18,880 nucleotides of DNA, taken from Myxococcota bacterium (GTDB lineage: Bacteria > Myxococcota_A > Polyangia > HGW-17). The notes beneath the pieces were generated by a model. That model searched no databases, was not told the origin of the DNA, and saw only the letters and a list, made by a program, of their open reading frames with translations. Made by a program: the position numbers and the translations under genes. Positions 13,549 to 18,880 of the stretch are shown piece by piece. Location: the NCBI GenBank assembly GCA_018821745.1, contig JAHJLU010000114.1, forward strand, positions 1 to 18,880, read 5' to 3'. The first letter of the stretch is position 1. Every line of letters starts with the position of its first letter.

Positions 13549-15792
13549 ATGCGCAGTTTCACTCTTCTTTTCATCACTATTTTCTCTCTCTTTTGCTTCG
13601 GGGCCTGCAATCAAAAGGACGACACCAGTAATAATGGCTTTAACAACAGTCAGAACAATCAGAACAATATCGTAAACGAATGCGATCCCGATGGAGATGA
13701 AGACAATGACACCATCTCCAACGGTCATGAAGGGTGCATGTACCTCACCGATACCGACGGTGACACCATCCCCGACTATCTCGACACCGATTCCGACAAC
13801 GATGGCATCCGCGACGCCATTGAAGCCGGAGACACTGACCTCCTCACTCCCCCCCGCGACTTTGATGGGGATGGAGATCCTGATTACCGCGACACCGATT
13901 CCGACAACGACGGCGTGGAAGATGGATTTGAAGATCGCAACTTCGACGGCAAGCTGGGCACTTGTGAAAAAACATGTGTCTACGGAAGCGAGCTGGAGGG
14001 CGAGACCTGCGGTCCCGGGCAGTACTGTCTGGGTAACGGGAGCTGCTCCCCCGCCGTGTCCTTTGACTGTGCCATGGGCGAGACCGATCCTCTCAACACA
14101 GACACCGACGGTGACGGTGTGCCCGATGGCGACGAAGGCACCTTTGTCTGTAACCCGGCCTCGGAAACCAACCCCTACGGCAGAAAAGATGTTCGCTTCG
14201 TTCAAATGGACTTCATCAAAGTTGGACTTGAGACCGAAGCGGTGGCAACCAACCTGGTCATCAGCGATGCGACAGGCCACGAAGATGCCCTTACCCATGA
14301 CCTGGAGAGTACAGCTGCTGAAGTGGCTGGCTTCACACTCACCATGGATTTGGATGAGTCCATTGCAGATCATGAGAGTATTGACGCAAATTTTGTTGCC
14401 ATCAAGTCTCACATTGTGAGCGCGCTGGGTGGGGAAAATGCTGTCATCATGCGCGCAAGCGGCTCTAAAACTCTCTCCCATGAAGAGTATCCCACTTATG
14501 TGAATGCGATCTTTGATGTGAGCACTTCAGGGGTCAACGCCATTGAATTGAGGAATCAACTCATTGGGGCCATTATGCGTAGATCACTGAGTAACTTCAC
14601 GGGGTTGCCCGACACAGGTCAACTTTGGTCGCCTACTGGCAGTAATTTTGTTATCTCCCTGAGTGTTCAAAAAGCTGAACCAAAAAAATGGAACGGGACC
14701 GAGTGGGTCATCAGCGATCAATATCTCGTGATTCAGGGCGGCGTGACCAGCCTCTCCAATTACACCAACCCTTCCTACACCTCCATCATGAATCTCGACG
14801 ATCTCTCCAACTCAACAGGGTACGCCGGATTCAGTGCCAGCGAAGAAACCGAATGCGAACCATACTCGGTGGGCACGGTTCCTGTTGCAGACATCATCTG
14901 GGTCATCGACGAATCGGGCTCCATGTATGACAAACAATCTTCTGTGGCATCCAACGCAGTGGACTTCTTCAACCGGGCCATCGCCTACGGTCTCGATTTC
15001 CGAATGGGCGTTGTGGGTGTCGGCGAGGACCAGGTGAAGCTCTGCACGGGACAAAACGAGTCAGCCGACTACTTCCTCACCCCATCCGACCTCAATCGCT
15101 TCCAGCAGTGCGTTATGGAGCCCAATGGTGAGTATCCCGCCGAAGGTGGCAGTGAGTATGGTATCACTACCGGATATAACGCCATCATGAATCACCTTCC
15201 CCGTGTTGCCGCCAACCCCGGAAAAATCCGGCCCAACGCGCAGCTCGTGGTGATCTATGTCTCCGATGAACGGGCCGAAGAGTTGAAAGAATTCTGTGGC
15301 GGGTCAGAATCCTCGGGCATGGACAATATCGATCCTACCTGCATGTGGAGCCAGATTGGACCCACTATTCAGCAATTGAATGGAGAAACGGGCACCGGCG
15401 GAATCGGCAAGGCACATGCCATTATCGGTCCTCCACCCAACGGCTGTGACTCTGCTGTTCAGGTTGGTCAGGGCTATCTCGACATCGTTCAATATCTGGG
15501 CGGCCAGGTGGGTTCCGTCTGCCAGACCAACCTCGGACCCACACTCCAGGTTATTATCGAAGACATCGTCGCTTCTTCCTCACCAGTGCGTCTGGCCCAT
15601 GTGCCCATCTCTCTCTCCATCGCCGGCGCAAAAGATGGTATCGCGTTGGAACGAAGCCGATCCAACGGCTTCGATTATCGAGCCAGCGCCAATGCGATAG
15701 TGTTCATTGGACAGACCTTCGATCCGAACCACCCGTCTGAAATTCTTATCAGTTACTGGCGATGGGTAACCGACGTGGTTCCCGTAGACTAA
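13549..15792 (+). CDS. Surface lipoprotein with calcium-type DxDxDG repeats and a VWA domain
   Basis: This 747-aa protein has a type II signal peptide ending FGAC (C20 lipidated; F at -3 is unusual). An Asn-rich linker (about 24-45) comes next. Residues ~46-205 hold thrombospondin-3-like calcium repeats: DPDGDEDND, DTDGDTIPD, DTDSDNDGIRD, DFDGDGDPD, DTDSDNDGVED and DTDGDGVPDGDEG. Two cysteine pairs sit among them. Residues ~448-690 are a von Willebrand A domain with a full MIDAS: D454-E-S456-G-S458, a Thr in GITTGYNAI, and the acidic VSDERAEE. Such proteins usually bind partners through metal ions. The start at 13549 is preferred over the ATG at 13543, because the GAGG at 13539-13542 is six bases upstream of 13549 but touches 13543. 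The kinase gene follows 23 bases after the stop. Confidence 0.85.
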   Translation: MRSFTLLFITIFSLFCFGACNQKDDTSNNGFNNSQNNQNNIVNECDPDGDEDNDTISNGHEGCMYLTDTDGDTIPDYLDTDSDNDGIRDAIEAGDTDLLTPPRDFDGDGDPDYRDTDSDNDGVEDGFEDRNFDGKLGTCEKTCVYGSELEGETCGPGQYCLGNGSCSPAVSFDCAMGETDPLNTDTDGDGVPDGDEGTFVCNPASETNPYGRKDVRFVQMDFIKVGLETEAVATNLVISDATGHEDALTHDLESTAAEVAGFTLTMDLDESIADHESIDANFVAIKSHIVSALGGENAVIMRASGSKTLSHEEYPTYVNAIFDVSTSGVNAIELRNQLIGAIMRRSLSNFTGLPDTGQLWSPTGSNFVISLSVQKAEPKKWNGTEWVISDQYLVIQGGVTSLSNYTNPSYTSIMNLDDLSNSTGYAGFSASEETECEPYSVGTVPVADIIWVIDESGSMYDKQSSVASNAVDFFNRAIAYGLDFRMGVVGVGEDQVKLCTGQNESADYFLTPSDLNRFQQCVMEPNGEYPAEGGSEYGITTGYNAIMNHLPRVAANPGKIRPNAQLVVIYVSDERAEELKEFCGGSESSGMDNIDPTCMWSQIGPTIQQLNGETGTGGIGKAHAIIGPPPNGCDSAVQVGQGYLDIVQYLGGQVGSVCQTNLGPTLQVIIEDIVASSSPVRLAHVPISLSIAGAKDGIALERSRSNGFDYRASANAIVFIGQTFDPNHPSEILISYWRWVTDVVPVD
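13783..13910 (+). repeat. Direct repeat of the DxDxDG calcium-loop coding sequence
   Basis: The 20-base block GACACCGATTCCGACAACGA occurs exactly at 13783-13802 and again at 13891-13910, 108 bases (36 codons) apart. It codes for DTDSDN in both copies. This suggests recent duplication or exchange among calcium-repeat units of the lipoprotein. Confidence 0.85.
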
Positions 15793-15815
15793 CCCCCAAT
15801 ACTTCAGGATTATTT

Positions 15816-17075
15816 ATGAGCCTAAGCCCCATTGACAGTGCCGAATTGCCGTTTCCCCTCGGTACGGTTCTGGAGGACAAGTTCATCCTGGAAAAACTCC
15901 TTGGCCGCGGGGCCATGGGTCTTGTTTATCTTGGCTATGATCGCTTCCTGGAGCGACATGTGGCCATCAAAGTACTGAAGAGCAGTCACCTCTCAAAAGA
16001 CAGCATAGAGCGCTTCCGAAAAGAAGCGGTCACCATGGCGACTATCAACCATCTTAATGTCATTCAGATCTATTCCTTTGGCGAAAAAGCGGGAAATTAC
16101 TATTTCGTCATGGAATATCTCAAGGGCAACACCCTCATTCATTTTATTGATTCGTTCTATAAACATGGCGGGTATATCCCCCTGGATGTTGTCATCGGCA
16201 TCATCTCGCAGATCTGCTCAGGACTAGGGGCTGTTCACAAACGGGGTATCGCCCATCGTGATATCAAGCCGGCAAATATTCTCATTTCCGAAGAGACCTA
16301 CCATGTGGCTATCACCGACTTTGGTCTCACTTCACTTAATCCCCTCAAAAACGATAATTTTGTCGAAGGCACTCCTCTGTATCTCGCACCGGAGGCCATA
16401 AGGGGGAAAACTCGTGACACCCAGATGCTTCATATGGCCGATATTTACGCGGTTGGATGCATTTTTTACGAGTTGATAACAGGCCACCCGCCCTTTGAGA
16501 GTGACAACGTTATCTCTTTGCTTAACGAGCATGTGAAGAGTGAAATCCCCAAGGCTACCGAGCTGCGCCCCGATGTTCCTTCCTATGTAGATGACATTAT
16601 CGTTCGAGCCATGGCCAAGGATCCGGTTAATCGGTATCGTACCTGCGAAGATTTTAAAGAAGAGCTTCTCAATTTCCGCATGCCCTCAAAAGAGAAACGT
16701 ATTGTTCGCCCTTATCTGCTCATTTTTGACATGGGACATACTGGCGAACAGGTTGCAATGTTTATTAAAAATCAGAACCAATCAATAAATATTGACCTCA
16801 TTTCAGACCAGAATGAGGCTCTCGCAATCGCGCTCAATGATAAGCCCGATACCATTGTCATGGTGGAAAACAAGGGAGAGTATTCCCTTTTGGAGCTTTG
16901 CTCCCTGCTTCGCCACAGTCGCATACCCATTTTTCTGTACTTGAAGAATAAAGAGAGCTCCATGGAGTTTCTTTACAAAGAGATGGGCGTCGCCCAAATA
17001 TTTGCCCCTCCTGTTGATATGTATCTTCTGGCCGAGACCGTGACCAACACAATCGCCGAATCTTGTTCCATCTGA
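15816..17075 (+). CDS. Hanks-type Ser/Thr protein kinase with C-terminal receiver-like domain
   Basis: This 419-aa protein is a cytoplasmic kinase. The catalytic domain (about residues 23-288) has all key parts: the Gly loop GRGAMG (30-35), K52 in AIKVL, E70 of helix C, the catalytic HRDIKPAN (147-154, D149), DFG (168-170), GTPLYLAPE (185-193) and D209 in MADIYAVG. After a short linker, residues ~298-412 have the alternating strand/helix layout of a response-regulator receiver. The phosphorylation site is lost: V350-E351 stand where the Asp would be, and the late Lys and the early Asp pair are missing. There is no membrane helix. The ATG at 15816 has AGGA six bases upstream and is chosen over an in-frame start at 15762 that overlaps the previous gene. 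Its place 23 bases behind the VWA lipoprotein suggests co-transcription. Confidence 0.9.
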   Translation: MSLSPIDSAELPFPLGTVLEDKFILEKLLGRGAMGLVYLGYDRFLERHVAIKVLKSSHLSKDSIERFRKEAVTMATINHLNVIQIYSFGEKAGNYYFVMEYLKGNTLIHFIDSFYKHGGYIPLDVVIGIISQICSGLGAVHKRGIAHRDIKPANILISEETYHVAITDFGLTSLNPLKNDNFVEGTPLYLAPEAIRGKTRDTQMLHMADIYAVGCIFYELITGHPPFESDNVISLLNEHVKSEIPKATELRPDVPSYVDDIIVRAMAKDPVNRYRTCEDFKEELLNFRMPSKEKRIVRPYLLIFDMGHTGEQVAMFIKNQNQSINIDLISDQNEALAIALNDKPDTIVMVENKGEYSLLELCSLLRHSRIPIFLYLKNKESSMEFLYKEMGVAQIFAPPVDMYLLAETVTNTIAESCSI

Positions 17076-17107
17076 ACAAAACGCAGCACCCTCACTGGCG
17101 CCCCTCA

Positions 17108-17245
17108 TCAAGCTATTAACACAGTAGTTTCTCTGACAGCCCCCTTGATCATTTCATGAGACCATACTTCCGGCAGAGGCGTGTTCGAGAGCAGGCCAAG
17201 GATAATTGTCGCGGTCGTCACCATCACACGAGCGGTGCCACTCAT
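17108..17245 (-). CDS. Possible small ORF downstream of the AgmX/PglI-type gene (45 aa)
   Basis: This is a speculative small reading frame in the convergent gap. ATG at 17245-17243 is preceded by AGGGA six to seven bases upstream, and the 45-codon frame ends TGA at 17108-17110. The product MSGTARVMVTTATIILGLLS... starts with a hydrophobic stretch that could be a membrane segment or signal peptide. It lies in the same frame as the preceding AgmX/PglI-type gene; there is no stop between that gene's TGA (17318-17320) and the end of this ORF, about 70 codons. That could be a sign of a former longer protein or just chance. I recognise no family. Confidence 0.2.
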   Translation of the reverse strand: MSGTARVMVTTATIILGLLSNTPLPEVWSHEMIKGAVRETTVLIA

Positions 17246-17317
17246 TATTTGTCCCTGTGATTTCGTATTACGTTGGGCTATGTGAAAGAGCAGAGGAGAA
17301 GCGGTGGGGTACGTGGA

Positions 17318-18880
17318 TCAACCACCAGGCTGAAGAGTCCAGGCATACGCTACGCGAGCGAGACCGCCCTGCGGCTGGGGGAATTTCCAGGTCGTAAGAC
17401 GCCCACAGATACAATGCCCTACCTTGGGTATTGCAAGGTTCTCAGTAACACTGCAGCTCTGAACACGACCGGTAGTATTGATCATGAAACTCACACGTAC
17501 GGTACCAGCCAGTTTATCGTTGGCCATGAGGCCTTTCTGATAGCAGTGATGAACCTCACGACGGTGGGCACGGATAACCGCGCGAACCTCGTTAGGATCC
17601 AGTTTACCGAAAACTGCAGCACTACCGGAGCGGACGGAGATTGAACGACGACCAACGCCGCCCATCTTTCCGAATCGACCACCGAGTCCGCCACCGCCAC
17701 CGATGCCGATACCACCGAAACCGGTGCCGCCACCGCCGCCGATGCCGAGACCACCGCCGCCGCCACCGCCGCCAGCACCACCACGACCGCCGAACCCACC
17801 GTCCATGGCTTCGCCGTCGGGATCACTGTCGCCGAGGTGGTCATCAAAGTCCTCAGTCTCCTGACCGAATACCGTGTTTGACGCCGTAAGGGAGGCAGTC
17901 ATAGCAGAGATTTGTGAGGCAAGAACATTTGCAACACCCATGCCCTGAGGACCAGAGATGCGGGATAGTCCAACGCCTGCGCCACCCTGACCGGGGGCCG
18001 TCTTGTTACGAGGATCCCGGGGAGTCGCAGCGTCTTTATCCTTGGTCTTGGAGAGCATTTTTTTGTAGATGTCTTTTTGCTTGTCCTTGTCTTTGATCTT
18101 CTGCTGTTTGGCCTCTTTCTTCTTTTTAGCGATAAGGTCTGGGCTTTTTATGATCGTATTGACAGTCACTTCCTGCTGATCAGGGTCGGTGCTGAAAAGT
18201 TCGTCCTTGGAAACGTAGTTGGCGTAATAGGCAAGCCCGGTCACAACAGCGATCCAGATAGCGAGCTGGACGTAAAACACCTCTTTGGGTACGGTGAAGG
18301 GGAGGACCAGTTTGGGCTGGGGAACAGAACTTACTATCCATTTGTAGGGTCCCATTCTCAGTTCGGCAACATGGTTATCAGGGATTGGCCAGTCTGTCGT
18401 ACCGGGAAGATCTGTGGCTGCCTCAGCCTGTCCCATCTGCACCAGCTCCGTGAGCATGTATTTGTTGCCGCTCGGATCCGTTACAGAGCCCTCCATTTTG
18501 TCTGTAAACCGCAAATGGTAACTGGTGTTTCTGTCGGAATACACCATGGGGAATTTGTGCACAGGAAGATCTTTTGAGGAGCAATGGAACAGCGCACTTG
18601 GATCTTCACCGATGGTGTAGTTGGCAAGCATTTTCTTGCGCTTGTATATGCCGGCCGTTCCTGAAAGGAAGAACCCTGCGCCCAGAAGGGAAAGCAGGAT
18701 AAAGGCCATCTCGACACCAATGTCGCCCTTTACTTTCGGTACGAACTTATCAGAGAGTCCCTGCTCCTTGGCGATTTCTTTAATGATGGTGTTGACCGCT
18801 TCCTCTTCGTTGACGATGGCAATGGATTTGTATCCCATGAAGAAGCCGGAGGCCATAAGAAGCAGGCCGAGCACGATAAA
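17318..18880 (-). CDS. AgmX/PglI-type C-terminal domain membrane protein (N-terminal part outside window)
   Basis: The frame is open to the right edge, so the N-terminus is missing; 520 residues are visible. Three hydrophobic segments appear: near the first visible residues (FIVLGLLLMASGFFMGY), at about 50-75, and at about 210-230. A Lys-rich charged stretch follows (AKKKKEAKQQKIKDKDKQ), then a Gly-rich linker (GGAGGGGGGGGLGIGGGGG). The last ~100 residues match the AgmX/PglI C-terminal domain of gliding-motility proteins, a TonB-C-like fold: FGKLDPNEVRAVIRAHRREV, HHCYQKGL, GTVRVSFMINTTGRVQSC and CGRLTTWKFPQPQGG. The domain spans the periplasm in proton-motive-force-coupled motors (family knowledge). 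It converges with the kinase gene. Its stop TGA is at 17318-17320. Confidence 0.85.
   Translation of the reverse strand, partial: FIVLGLLLMASGFFMGYKSIAIVNEEEAVNTIIKEIAKEQGLSDKFVPKVKGDIGVEMAFILLSLLGAGFFLSGTAGIYKRKKMLANYTIGEDPSALFHCSSKDLPVHKFPMVYSDRNTSYHLRFTDKMEGSVTDPSGNKYMLTELVQMGQAEAATDLPGTTDWPIPDNHVAELRMGPYKWIVSSVPQPKLVLPFTVPKEVFYVQLAIWIAVVTGLAYYANYVSKDELFSTDPDQQEVTVNTIIKSPDLIAKKKKEAKQQKIKDKDKQKDIYKKMLSKTKDKDAATPRDPRNKTAPGQGGAGVGLSRISGPQGMGVANVLASQISAMTASLTASNTVFGQETEDFDDHLGDSDPDGEAMDGGFGGRGGAGGGGGGGGLGIGGGGGTGFGGIGIGGGGGLGGRFGKMGGVGRRSISVRSGSAAVFGKLDPNEVRAVIRAHRREVHHCYQKGLMANDKLAGTVRVSFMINTTGRVQSCSVTENLAIPKVGHCICGRLTTWKFPQPQGGLARVAYAWTLQPGG
17655..17795 (-). repeat. Gly-codon-rich low-complexity stretch inside the AgmX/PglI-type gene
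   Basis: On the minus strand this region is dominated by GGC, GGT and GGA glycine codons, giving GGGGG runs broken by F, L and I residues. It encodes the flexible linker before the C-terminal domain. It also makes long spurious Ser/Ala/Val/Arg/His-rich frames in other readings, which I did not call genes. Confidence 0.85.

Noticed and set aside
13498..14481. 327-residue minus-strand open frame opposite the VWA lipoprotein
   Set aside because: Val/Gly/Ile-rich repeats on the minus strand simply mirror the DxDxDG repeat codons (GAC/GAT read as GTC/ATC).
17076..17317. Terminator between the convergent kinase and AgmX/PglI-type genes
   Set aside because: I see no stable hairpin with a T run on either strand; the ATCACA/TGTGAT pair has a 29-base loop and no T tract.
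17273..17644. 123-residue plus-strand open frame opposite the end of the AgmX/PglI-type gene
   Set aside because: It overlaps the conserved C-terminal domain of the minus-strand gene antisense and has no ribosome site or family signal.

Overview
The window looks like chromosomal DNA from a Gram-negative bacterium of the Myxococcota / former Deltaproteobacteria type, perhaps close to the Bradymonadales. This is inferred from the mix of genes. There are Tad-type secretion genes linked to membrane-anchored FHA proteins, large lipoproteins with Asn-rich linkers, Cys-rich modules and calcium-type DxDxDG repeats, a Hanks-type Ser/Thr kinase, and a protein with an AgmX/PglI-type C-terminus. I see no mobile element, tRNA, rRNA or CRISPR array, and no gap over 300 bases without a gene.

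Region 1 (1-6110, + strand) is the 3' part of a Tad/Flp pilus or secretion operon. It holds the end of cpaB, then tadB and tadC, then two FHA-domain proteins that each have one central membrane helix and a large C-terminal part predicted to be outside the cytoplasm. Spacing is 2 to 27 bases throughout, so this is one transcription unit. The FHA proteins suggest phosphothreonine-dependent control or scaffolding of the Tad machine (inference).

Region 2 (6111-9190, + strand) is a compact housekeeping operon behind a good sigma70-like promoter: yceD (DUF177), rpmF (L32), rpiB, ribD and ribE. It ends in a small hairpin followed by a T run. It joins ribosome assembly, pentose-phosphate isomerisation (which leads to ribulose-5-phosphate, a riboflavin precursor) and two riboflavin genes. 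Genes for the other riboflavin steps are not in the window.

Region 3 (9262-11094, + strand) is a single gene that fuses an acetyl-CoA hydrolase/transferase-like domain to a GNAT acetyltransferase domain. The glutamate expected at the CoA-transferase active site appears to be threonine.

Region 4 (11095-17075, + strand) is a cell-surface and signalling block. It has a 702-aa Cys-rich lipoprotein, a 747-aa lipoprotein with DxDxDG repeats and a VWA domain, and, 23 bases later, a Ser/Thr kinase that ends in a degenerate receiver-like domain. Both lipoprotein genes have a dyad-symmetric element at or next to a candidate promoter.

Region 5 (17076-18880, - strand) is convergent. It holds the C-terminal 520 residues of a membrane protein with a Gly-rich linker and an AgmX/PglI-type C-terminal domain; the gene runs off the right edge. 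A possible 45-codon reading frame lies just beyond its stop.
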